Program-made: the position numbers and the translations under genes
NCBI GenBank assembly: GCA_017607445.1
Contig: JAEVHH010000005.1
Coordinates: 3,725,001 to 3,789,000 of the forward strand
Direction of reading: 5' to 3'
Length of the DNA: 64,000 bases
Source: Histoplasma ohiense
Lineage: Eukaryota; Ascomycota; Eurotiomycetes; Onygenales; Ajellomycetaceae
Part shown: one piece after another, positions 35,167-45,681 of the stretch
Layout of the letters: the number at the start of each line of letters is the position of its first letter
Position numbering within the stretch: position 1 is the stretch's first letter
The notes under the pieces: generated by a model
Told to the model about the DNA's origin: nothing
Databases searched by the model: none
Seen by the model: only the letters and a program-made list of their open reading frames with translations

Positions 35167-36691
35167 AATAGAGGCAAAGTCGTCGGTTATTATGTGTCAG
35201 TTTGAATAGAGGTATGTAAAGGGGTATAGAAGTAGGATCTTCGAACGAATGAAGGCTAGGATTACCATCATGTTTTTAGTTATGTCCTTGTACATGTCGT
35301 TACAACCGCGTGGGCGTTCTCTTTATTTTTCTTTTGTTTCTTTTCCGAAAAATGGTTTCTGCAATGTTGTTGCCAGTACGTATACAGTACAAATAGACGT
35401 TCGCGCATAGAATATCAAAAATACCCCTCGCTTCACCTATTGTCGTATGCTGTTTTCTCTTGAGGTTTCCATTCCTATTTCTCTATTTCCATCTTTACTC
35501 CCATTCGTCTTACAGGCGGTTCTGCCTATGACTTGAGTTCTATGACCGTACCAAAACCCATTAAAAAAATGGATTGTGTCCATTGGAAATCCAGTTATGT
35601 CCTCTCCAGTATCAAGAAAAAAGGGGCAAAACAATCTCGGATAGCAAGGTCAAGTAGTTATCCTAACTATCATTAAAAACATATATCAATAAAATATACG
35701 GGACAACTTAATAAGTTGCCAAAAGGAAAAGAAAGAAAAAAAAAAAAAGAAAAAGTCTGATATCTATACCTATTCCTGGCTTTCTTGGACTCCTTGCTAA
35801 ACCTGAAAAGCACTTGTTGTACGTTTTGTATGGATGTAATAAGTATGCTCCGGAAACGCCCCCTACATCCCAGACACCTCATTATTGTCCTTTGGTAACC
35901 TAGACCTTTTTGCATAAATCAAACGCTTTTTAGTGCTTCCAATTGAAAAGAAACGATGGCACCAATACTTTGAAAAAAATGGACAAAATGGGAAATGTAA
36001 TAGAATAGGATAGGGGCATGGGGGAAATGGGATGTTTAGGTAATTATATGTAGATATTAAAAAGACAGCCATCTGGTGTGAGGAAGGGAAATCAGTCGGA
36101 AAATTGGTGGGTTGTAAAATGATGTCACAAAGAGAGGCATTCTATAGAAAACAACAAAATATGTGTGCAAGAAAAAGTAAAGGCACCCTGGGATATTGAA
36201 TTGCCTGGTGAGAGAGGGTCGTTGTGTTGCGGATTCATTTAGCACTCCTGGGAGGGTTGACGAGGAGTTCATGGGAAATAGTTGGCGCTTGTGGTCGACA
36301 TATTACTGGCTTAAGAGGGGAGGATGTCGTAAAGTATAGTGCTGATGGACCAGAGAGGTTAGAACGGCCAAGGAATAAAGGAGTAGAACTTGTCCATGCC
36401 AACATTTGAATTGCAAAGAGTACATTGCAGTGAAATCATGACACGACAATACCAGCTCGAAAATATCGCAAGTATGGAGGCCTACCCAATGGGCTTTTCT
36501 CTGTAGAGGATAGAGCTCGCAGGTACATCGACCCAGCGAACGAGAGCAAAGAGTTTGGTTGAGTCACATGTATCCCGCTTCCCCGTTACTTGAAGAGACG
36601 CATATGATTCATTATATCCTTTACCCGGCTAGAGTATAAAGATATGCCAGGCAAGGGCAGTGAAATGATGTATGGTTGCGAGTAGAGAGGC
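35167..36691. other. Convergent intergenic region, about 1.5 kb
   Basis: Between the stops of Rrp9 and the RING gene. It is AT-rich with poly-A/T runs (near 35735-35755). I see no gene, tRNA or repeat family in it. Confidence 0.5.
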
Positions 36692-38201
36692 TCAGTTAGA
36701 AATCTCCGGGGACCGGCCTTGGTGACGACCTCGGCGCTGGCTTGGTCGTATCCGGGCTGGCCGTGAGCCTCTCCTTCTGCTGCTTATGGGGGCGACAGGA
36801 ACGTCGGAATCATCATCGAGAGGTTCTGGGCTATGCACGTTTGAGCCCGACGGGCGAACACGATCCAATGCATTTGAAAAGGAAAAACCTTCTTCACAAT
36901 GCTCGTCATCATCGCTATCACTAACTGACGTCCTTGCGCTAGCGTTTGTTGCGCGGTACCGGAGACGAGTAGGATGATCGATAGAAGCGGACGATATCTC
37001 GCACCGTCGCTGAACCGCCCTCGTTGGCGCTCGTACAGGATCATCGTCATCATTATCACCATCATCACCATCATCTATCATCCCCTCTGTTTCCCCATCA
37101 TCATCATTATTGCCATCGTCATGATCTTCGTCGTCGTCATCATCACCATCACCAAAAGATGTTGTTTGCCGGATACGAGACCGAAGAGCTCTAGACCCTA
37201 CATGCGCTTCTAGGTCGCTATCAGAGTCCGATACGATGGTAGTTGCGCCAACAACAGTTGAGTGATCTGTTTCTATGCCGTCGTCTATTGTGCCATCATC
37301 AATAAAGTCAGACATCTCCGAATCATGTAAATCTTCATCCTCGCTGTGATCGGTGCTCCTATGCATTACAGATGATCCATCGCTTGTCTGGCGAAATCCG
37401 GGATGGTAATGGTGATGGTAGTACATGTGATATTGTAACTCAGGGTCAAGTTCGTTCCATGCTATACCATCCGTATCGATTGATGAAAATCCATCCTCGA
37501 CGTCATCGATTTCATCTGTCATTGAAATAGAGTCATCGTCATCGGAAAAATCACTGTCCGAAAGCCCATCCATCATATACCCACAATGTAGACATCCCCC
37601 GTCTTCGAGCTCCCAGGCACAATGAGGACACCTAGTAACACCATCTGCGATATCGTTGATCGGCTCATTCAATTGTAGAGGACATTTGAAGCAGCCTTGA
37701 AATAGGCCGCCATTTACTGGGTCAGTACTCGACTTGTCCGATTCCATTTTCTCGGTCTCCGCGCGTTTGTTCAAGAGATGTTCCTTTGTGGTTCCATCGT
37801 TTTCAAGCAGTTCCGCCCGGGTGATAAATGTGTGGACAATTTCACGGATCTAGTAAAGGGTACCGTTAGATAAGGAACTGGGAAGGAATGATAAACCGAT
37901 GGGGCCCTACCAGATAGGCTGGAGCAGGTTGGGCTGAGACAGAAGCTCGACAGTCTGGACAAGTTTTTTTCCGTTGGTGGCTCACAAACCATTGTGTCAG
38001 ACACTGCAGCGGGTTAGCTAGAAATTCCATAGGATAGGCAGGAGATTTGCTCACACTGTAACAAAATGTATGGCCGCATGCTAGGGTGAATGGTTCGTAA
38101 AGCAGTTTGACACAAACTCCGCAGTATATCAGAGCTCTTATATCACCAACATGACCTTGCACGGTTCGGAGAAGCTTAAACAGGATTATATTGTCAGTCA
38201 T
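36692..38201 (-). CDS. RING-finger E3 ubiquitin ligase, Psh1-like
   Basis: Exons on the minus strand are 38201..38055, 38003..37911 and 37849..36692, for 465 aa. The N-terminal RING runs CGVCVKLLYEPFTLACGHTF, then CYSCLTQWF, then CPDC, at about residues 27-72. It is followed by PAPAYLIREIVHTFITRAEL. This arrangement is close to yeast Psh1, the ligase that removes mislocalised centromeric histone CENP-A. A second Cys cluster follows (CFKCPLQL, CPHCAW, CLHCGY), a possible zinc ribbon. The rest is strongly acidic (DGDDDDDEDHDDG region), built from ATC/GAT triplet repeats, and ends in a basic tail (RRRGSRPARIRPSQRRGRHQ). The RING is certain; the Psh1 link is an inference from domain order. Confidence 0.8.
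37036..37160. repeat. Imperfect ATC/GAT trinucleotide tract inside the RING gene
   Basis: A run of CATCAT, CATCATCACC and related triplets that encodes the Asp-rich stretch of the RING protein on the minus strand. It is in frame, so length changes would alter only the acidic tail. Confidence 0.8.
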
Positions 38202-40104
38202 GATAGTAAATGATCCTGTGAGTCTATTTCACTCACTCCTGATGTGTCAGTTGTGAGCGAGGAGCCAGGATTCGTAGATGCGGCACCGAGGCCAATGGTT
38301 GATGGGGCTGACATCACGCCTCTATTACGTTCCCGGTGCCCGTTTGATAGACCAACACACGGGTATGGATTAGGTATTGAGCATCAAGAGGATTATCTTT
38401 GGCGTTGGATAGGTAGACACTCAAAGTTTTGCGTCCTTGTGTTGACGGACAAGGTTCTGCGAGACAACAAAAGTTTGAGGGCGTAATACCTTTTTGCCCC
38501 TAGAAAGACAGTGGACATGTCAGAAGAAGATGCTAACCAGCGTTGAATCGTGCCAACAGCGGCCTGATTAAAATTATATTTCTCATGAGAATGTAGCAAG
38601 CCGGAGGACGTCACCGCGTCGTCGTGGGGTGATATACATTGCCTTACATAAGCTCCACACGTGACTCCACCTCCTGCTTAGGTAAGGTTGGGTTTCCTGC
38701 AAGAGGACCGCGTCCGTCTTCAACCTCTTCTTCATTCTTCTTCATTCTGCGTGGAATCGTGACTGGGGTTCTATCCCTGCCATTTATTGAATGCAGTCTC
38801 GAATTCCATACAATATGCGACTCGTACCGACACCGTTACTTTATCGCTCTTTATATTATTCTATCTTGACTGATTTTTCGTGGCACTACCTATAGACAGC
38901 CCTTCCACGGCTATCTACGGTGGTAGCGCTCTACCTAACCCTAGGGCAGTTTAATATTCGAAAACATTCGCGGGAACAAATTTTCGACTTTCCTTGTTCT
39001 AGGCAACAATACGTCATGTATTGTGGGGACAATCGAGAAAAGCGCAGCTTGCTGCAGCCTGAAAACATGGACCAATCCAGTCGTCCAAACCTGTCACCAA
39101 TTCCAAGGTTTGGATATTTTTACCCGATTTGAAATGCTTGCCATTATTGTTATTTGGGGGTTTAAATACCGCGGGGTTCCCCAGTTTCTACCTCTGAAAC
39201 AAAAAAGCATCCCGTTGAACTGATATTCACGCCAGCAATCAGGGGGCTGGTATCATCATCCGAAATAGACAGAACATACGTCTCCCACGAGAGAAGACAT
39301 ATTTGGTTTGATTTCAGAAATTCCCTGTTGTCGTGGTTTTGTTTGAGCTCGTAGGCTTACATTTGATATAGTTTCGCCAAACCGTCTTCGCGCTATCTTT
39401 TCTGTTGTCGACTGGTGAGAGCGTCCTTTCAGATAGCAATGAGGCTGGCTTGGTGTCGATATTTTTTTATTTATTTTTTTTTTTTCGATATTGAAGCATA
39501 TATAACGGAGAATTATTCACAGATTCTTCAGTTGCTGCAAGAAATATTGCCTACAACCTCCATATGAGATGTGGAATGAAATTGAATTACGACTGAAATA
39601 TATACCATTCTTGAATCTATGCACATTTTTGCTTTAATATTCCATTTTATTCATTTTTATTATACTCTTACTTATCGTCAGATATAATATTTTGTCCTTT
39701 ATTCGTTCATGTTAATTGTGTTTATTTCCATGAATCCCTACGCGACTACAACCGTCTCGAATATTTCTGATGAATGATCCGACGTCCCCCTGACGCAACT
39801 TTTGTTCAACACCGAAAAACAAAGATTCAATTTAGGATCCCAGGAATCACTATATAAATTATAATTAACTTCTGGACCAATTTTGGAACTCGAAAACTCG
39901 AAGCAACAATTTTATCTAAATGCTCCCCAATGCGACACAATACTTTCTGGATTAGTGAACGAAACAATAGTCAGCTATCCCTAAATTTAATATGCACAAC
40001 AAATACCACTCATGGATATGATCTTCGACAAGTAATTACGCTCGTTTTCATGAGCAAAATCATTGGATCTTCGTGTCAGGATCCTTGCCAATGCACCTTT
40101 CAAC
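38202..40104. other. Intergenic region, about 1.9 kb
   Basis: Between the RING gene start and the dioxygenase stop. It is AT-rich on the right (39460-39900). A (T)n run is near 39465-39485. Small open frames do not show motifs. No tRNA seen. Confidence 0.5.
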
Positions 40105-41367
40105 CTACTGGCCGTTAACGCAAGCTCGTTTCTTATGGCGCTCTTTAAGCTCTTCAGAGATCAAATGGCTATCGTCTGTAAAGCCCTTCGTCACCAGTGC
40201 GTCTTCAACAATTTCTTTGTTCATGTGAGCTAAAAATTTCTCTTGCTCAGCCAGGAATTTCTTCATCCCTTTGGTGTTGAAGTTTCGTCTGGCTTTTTTC
40301 CGGTCGCGGATTTCTTTAAGCTGCATCCGGACCCGTTCCTCAAGCATCTCAAGCCTGTATTCGGAGAACTGGAAGTAGAGCTCTGACAAGTCGGATATGG
40401 CTCGAACCGTTGTCAAAACGGTGTCATCTGGCAAGGCTGGCGAGCGCGGGCGGAACGATGTTACCATCGTGATTCTCTCTGTCCCGCCTACAGCACGCAG
40501 TGCTTGATGTTCGATGTATCGCCCTTGAAGAACAACAGCACATCCCTATTCACATACAATTAGTATCCGTGTGAACACGTCTTTGCTTCTGAGAAACAGG
40601 GAGGTAGGCATACCATTTCTGGGCCTCTGACTTTCACAATTGAACCGTCTCCCTTGCGCAAGGCTGTCTCGCCGCCCACCATGTTCGTGCAGTCGCTGAG
40701 CATGGTAACACAGACAAATGGATAGCTATCTGTATGCCAATCGACGATTGGTTCATCGTCCTCAGCGGAATTGAGAGTTCGACCCTTATCGACCTGGGAT
40801 GGAACAGAAATGTTGACATGGCCTATTTCCCAGTCCATTTCAGGGACAAGGTCAATGCCAGCAATATTCGAAATGATTTTCAGTACTTCCGGGCTCTTCC
40901 AGGCGTCATAAACGAATGGAGCACATCTTCGTTCGTCATGTTAATCTAGTACACGTTGGACACGCGAAAAGGGGTAGGACTTACTCAGCGGCATACCCGC
41001 GCAGTTGACACTGTGCGAGATTACTGGAGAAGCGATAGCGTTCCCAGACTTTGTCACTGAGGATCTCCTTCCGCATTTGGTAAATCGCATCACGAGAGAA
41101 TAGCGAGAATGGCTCGGAAACCCCGATCGGGGAGACACCAACGTCATCACTAAAGCCCAGCTCCTTCATGGAGTGAACCCTTGGCGGAGGTGTGTACTGA
41201 ATATGTATTTGGGCATCAAACCGGACCGGTTCCTCAGCTTGGGAAGCCGTTGCTGTGTCATGGGTGGTTTGCAATGCGTCGCCTTCGTCATTGTAACTGG
41301 AAGAGGGTATGTGGTCTGGGGCTATGGGGAAGGAAGTGTTTGGGGAGAGGATATCTGCTGTCGCCAT
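40105..41367 (-). CDS. 2-oxoglutarate/Fe(II) dioxygenase-like protein
   Basis: Exons on the minus strand are 41367..40985, 40926..40614 and 40545..40105, for 378 aa. The joins give RGYAAECAPFVYDAWKSPE and VRGPEMGCAVVLQGRYIEHQ. A jelly-roll oxygenase core is suggested by the iron-binding His-x-Asp in VDWHTDSYPFVCV (His192, Asp194), a distal His245 in YIEHQA, and Arg256 in GGTERITMV at the spacing expected for the 2-oxoglutarate ligand. The C-terminal 110 residues form a long charged helix (YFQFSEYRLEMLEERVRMQL). The substrate is unknown. Similar proteins in filamentous fungi are annotated only by domain. No signal peptide is present. Residue numbers depend on the splice model. Confidence 0.82.
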
Positions 41368-42795
41368 CGTGCTGTTCTTTGTTGTGTGGTGAGTGTTTGC
41401 CCCTTGACACAGCTTCTAATTTGGGACCAAGTCTGCTAGGGTACTACCGTAGTCCATCATGGTCATAACGGTGATGGATGACGATAGACAGCAGGAAGCG
41501 CAACTCTACATCTTTCAGACACGAAAAGGGAAACTCTTGACGTTTCCCTTCATCGAACTTCTACGAAGGGTAGCAAAAACTCACTCTCTGTTTTGCTGCT
41601 ATCACCACTTGGGAATATTGTGCAAGGGAGTAAATATCAGAGGGAAGAAGACAGAAGAGGGCCTTTCAAAGCTTTGTGAAAATGGCTGTCCGAAAAAATA
41701 TTTTTTAAGGATTTAAGGTAATGAATGATACGTTGCTTGAACAAAAAATAGCTCAGAACTGACTTGAAAAAAAGGTTTTGGGGGGAAGAAGGGGGATATT
41801 TATAGTTGGAGGTGGCCAATGCACTTTCCAGCACCGAAGAAGGTCGGGCAATGACCGCCATTTCTTCAAGCTTGCAACAGCGAAATCTGCAGAGATCTAT
41901 TCTACGAGGGGTATACATGTCCACGCGGCGGGTTCTTGCACTACCAAGATCGGGGTTGACAGAATGATCTCCCTCGCAAAATTATGTTTGAGAATGTGTG
42001 ACCCGGCGGAAAAAGCGCGAAGTTCCGGTCCTGAGCAAGGCTGTCAGCATATCAATCAAACCACATCAAAAGCTCATGACATGATGCAGCAAGTGGATCT
42101 CTCCGCCACCTCCTGCATCTCGAGCCTGAGATGGAAATTGTTGCTTTGTTTGGTTTGGCACGGAGTTATGAATCACAGTTGACACTGTCTGGGCAGCAAC
42201 GAGCTGGGTCGCGGGAAGGGTCCAGACCGCGGTCTCTAGGCGGGTTTGCTATTGTCAGGATGGTCTAAGTCACGCATTTACTCTTAAAACCACGCCCAGC
42301 ATACCTTTCCATGTCCGGCGGATTATACCAGCTGATGATGATCTCTACAATCGGCGTGCGGTGAGCGATTGATTACTCGACACATGGTCACTTGTGATCA
42401 CCCAGCACTCATCCGCCAACGTTTTAGATCATAAACGGGACGGATCTAATATTTGTTATTGCAAAGAGGAAATGATTCAAGGTTGCAAGATGAGACGGCT
42501 ATTTTGGTTCGTCAAGAAAATTATGCTTTTTGTGTTGTCTGGATATGATGAGCAAAGTTGGCAGGAATTACGAAAGCAGTGACGGCAAACATGGTCTAAA
42601 TGCCGATGTGCTACTTTATCACCTAGATCATGGAAGTTGATGGCGGAAAATGGACAAAGCGAATGTTTCGGCAGGGAGAGGGCGAATGATATAATGATGT
42701 TAAATCAAAAAATCAAATAAACAGCGGAGAGGGGTAGTTTTCTACAGCGGAGAACGCAGAAAGAACTAAGAACAAAATACAAAAATAAGCATAAT

Positions 42796-43056
42796 TCATG
42801 GAGGCACTCTCGTCTGTTCCATGTTGTTATTTGCTTTTTTTAACTTTTCCCCACCAAGTAAAACTAACGCTTCCCCATTGAAACCGGGACCAACGGGAGC
42901 TTGATGGAAATTTTGACTCGATTGGGGGATGGAGGGAGGATTGAAGCGGTTATGGCTTGGGCCATGAACTCTCTCCATCCCATTTTTGTCTGGAACTTGG
43001 CTGCTCTGGCGGGCCACAGGGGCGAGACTATCTATATTTACATTATTCCCATACAA
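42796..43056 (-). CDS. Doubtful 86-aa ORF
   Basis: Starts with a true ATG and has a Pro/Gln/Asn-rich sequence (NPPSIPQSSQNFHQAPVGPG) that looks less random than its surroundings. It could be a terminal exon of an unrecognised gene or simply a chance frame in a less AT-rich patch. No family recognised. Confidence 0.2.
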   Translation of the reverse strand: MYGNNVNIDSLAPVARQSSQVPDKNGMERVHGPSHNRFNPPSIPQSSQNFHQAPVGPGFNGEALVLLGGEKLKKANNNMEQTRVPP

Positions 43057-43407
43057 CCTCAGTATGATAACTGAAACTTTTAATCTATCAATCAGTCAGT
43101 AGTTACAGCGTAGGTTTGAAACGGCGAGCCCAAGAACCAGTGTGCCATTTTGCATAATAATAAAACGAAAACGCTTTGATTTGGATACATAAATCTCAAC
43201 ATCAATTATGTAGAATGTATGCATAACAGGTAATTTATATATATCTAGCTATTTAATAGATCATACTGTCCCGGATTTCAACAATCTCTAATATGTGTTG
43301 AGTCACAAGGTGTATTGGAACATACCTAGGTAACAAAGCGTCCTTGCACAGGCTAACTAGAATTTATAATGATTAGTTATACCAGCGGGCAAGTCCCCTA
43401 AAAGAGA

Positions 43408-43450
43408 GCCTTGAGGCCTAAAGCTTAGCTGTCAAGTTAGGCATCAAGGC
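43408..43450. repeat. Perfectly placed 14-bp inverted repeat (hairpin)
   Basis: The arms GCCTTGAGGCCTAA and TTAGGCATCAAGGC pair at 13 of 14 positions around a 15-nt loop. It sits just before a C7 run in the AT-rich island. It might be a terminal or internal part of a decayed transposable element. Confidence 0.7.
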
Positions 43451-44010
43451 CCCCCCAACGAGTCCCACACCTCTCTTTATTGAGATTACTATATTATCAT
43501 TAATAAGACCGTTTTTTAATGAAATTTAACAGCTATTATGGAGCTACATAGTTGGCGTTAAAAAAAATTCGCGTTTATTTATAAAAAAAAGTCTAAGTAT
43601 TAAGCAAGTTATTTGAATGTCACAAATACCGGCATTGCTGCCTCATAGAGGGCTAAAAAATACAGCTAGTAATTCAAATATATCTGTAATAGCGGTCAAA
43701 TTTTCTAGGAGATTATATATTAGTTACCAGTTAACTACAAATTAATTAACTTTGTTAATTAACTATAATTAAAATTGGTTGATAGTTGGAGGTTTACCAC
43801 TTTCCATGGGGAAACGGTTGAAGAACGGACCTGAAACCAAGGGGTAACTAAGATAACTAACTGCTTTGCGTATGAGCAGTCAATTCGTTCTTCTTCCAAC
43901 GGCATCAAGAAATACTAGCAAGTCTGAGGAATATCTGGCTTCTCAAGACAACATCATGGTTATCAATAATTTTTCAAATTCCTCTGGTCTACAATCCACA
44001 ATATTTGTAT

Positions 44011-44040
44011 TGTACATGTACATGTACCTGTACAGTACAG
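44011..44040. repeat. TGTACA palindromic repeat cluster
   Basis: Overlapping units of GTACAT and TGTACA form a self-complementary 30-bp tract at the edge of the AT-rich island. Confidence 0.6.
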
Positions 44041-45165
44041 ATGCTCCTGCGAAAAGTTTTGACTTGCGCTAATACTTTAAGCTGAAATGCTGATACCGGC
44101 ATTAAGTGTTGTGTTGCATCTCTTAATGAAAAGGAGAGGGAGTCCCAGGGGGCTTATAGAGGCCAATGTCCCTAGCCTACCCACTAGCTCAGTCTCTAAA
44201 TTCCAGGTGGTGTGGCCTGGAGATACAATACACTAGTAAGGATATTTCAAGGTAAATTCTTAGCATGAGACAAAACTTTTCGCAGCGGCATCTGTACACG
44301 GCATAGTGATGGAAGTTCTACATATACTCACCATGTAGCAGTGGCTGATTCCTTCCCTCAAGCCCGCCGCAATGGTGGATGCGCATGGAGGTTACTCCTG
44401 CCTCTGGAGATTGCAGGAAAGATAGCTGAAGGATGTTTGTTCCGCCTTGTGTCTTCATGTTGGAGCAAGTCTGTCCTTCTTGCTCTGTGTTGCGGGGCAA
44501 AGGGTCAGTGACGGATTGTCATTCCCCATGCCTATGGGAGTTCAAATGTCATTTTAAGGCCTTGCCTTAGAGTACTGCAGCGTGTCCAGATTCCTCCCCA
44601 AGGCCGCAGGGGCTTTTGAGGTTAACCTCATGTTAACTAACGGAACTCCCGGGCAGGTGCTTCCCTACACTGTTATGTTCTTCATGCAGGGAATCCTGCC
44701 ATTATAGCTGATTATACAGACTATTCGCTATCGCTGAACTTGCCTATATTTTCCATGGAATTCCACCGAAAGGGTCATTTCGCTTGCTTCCCGAACCTCG
44801 ATTGTTCTGGTAGGATTGGATGGTCAAACAAATATCAACTTATTCCCCTTCAAAGTCGACCCTGTTTGCCTCTCATCGGGAAAACAAGCACAGTCTATGG
44901 AACCCGCGTCCTTCGATGCCTTCTTCATAATCGTTAAGCCATTCACTCAACTCTTGGTTCATATCGCCCTCAGCTGGCCTCTTGTTTATGGACTCAGGCC
45001 TGCTTCCCTTTCTTATCTACATTTTATGTCGCTTTTTATATTTCAAACATCACCTTCAAAGCTCATAGCGGCTGAAGAAACTTCGTAACTATCCAACATC
45101 ACGCTGTTATTGGCCGTTTTACCATCTTATGCTTCCTAAGACAAACCCCTTCCTCCGAAATAAAG

Positions 45166-45681
45166 ATGTTGCATGGCAGTGAAATGGACAATCCCATTCC
45201 GACATCCATCTTCAAAGAACAAGAGCTAGATGATAGTCATCATGGCACAGCTTACAAGGTCGAATTCATCGTTGAGCCACCAGAGGAAATTCGTGAAAAT
45301 GATCTCTTCCAACGTCCCATGATTGTCAGGGTGCGGAACTTGGAGGATGGAATGTCGTGGTGCCCGGTGGAGGCCCAGATCCATGTCAAAGTATTCCATG
45401 CGACAGGCTCTGACCGCTTCGAGGTATGCAGAAGGGTTGGGAGACATGACAAGGGAGGCGTGTACACGCCCGGGCGCTCGATCAATGGCCTGACCTCCCA
45501 TTTTATGACGGTGCCTCTAGCTACCCAAGACGAGACCTTTGAAGTTCCCTTTGGCCGTTTTCACAAGGAGGGTCGGTACGTCATCTATGTCATTTTGGCG
45601 CTGGCTCCCACGGATACATCGCCAAGGACGACGCGAGAGGCATGGGCCAAGTCTAAAAATCCGATCACGGTGAAGAGATGA
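45166..45681 (+). CDS. Small protein of unknown function, 171 aa
   Basis: Single exon with an A-rich context before the ATG; a second Met lies at residue 7. The sequence alternates polar and hydrophobic residues (YKVEFIVEPPEEIREND, RPMIVRVRNLED, EGRYVIYVILALAP), which suggests a beta-sandwich. The opening strand with EPP and RPMIVRVRN recalls the start of velvet-type domains of fungal regulators, but the diagnostic residues are not clear enough to say so. No signal peptide or membrane helix. It is isolated between two gene-poor stretches. GC content is higher than around it, which supports real coding. I do not recognise the family. Confidence 0.6.
   Translation: MLHGSEMDNPIPTSIFKEQELDDSHHGTAYKVEFIVEPPEEIRENDLFQRPMIVRVRNLEDGMSWCPVEAQIHVKVFHATGSDRFEVCRRVGRHDKGGVYTPGRSINGLTSHFMTVPLATQDETFEVPFGRFHKEGRYVIYVILALAPTDTSPRTTREAWAKSKNPITVKR

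Larger units (their letters stand above)
41368..45165. other. Gene-poor, partly AT-rich island of 3.8 kb
   Basis: No convincing gene. The part from about 43080 to 44060 is strongly AT-rich and holds a 14-bp hairpin and TGTACA repeats, listed separately. An 86-codon ORF at 42796-43056 (minus) is listed as doubtful. The composition and lack of frames fit a decayed, possibly RIP-mutated repeat, but no transposase or reverse-transcriptase motif is left that I can read. Confidence 0.5.

Noticed and set aside
44740..45088. Plus-strand frames before the 171-aa gene
   Set aside because: The two frames overlap each other, and neither joins the next gene by a plausible intron.
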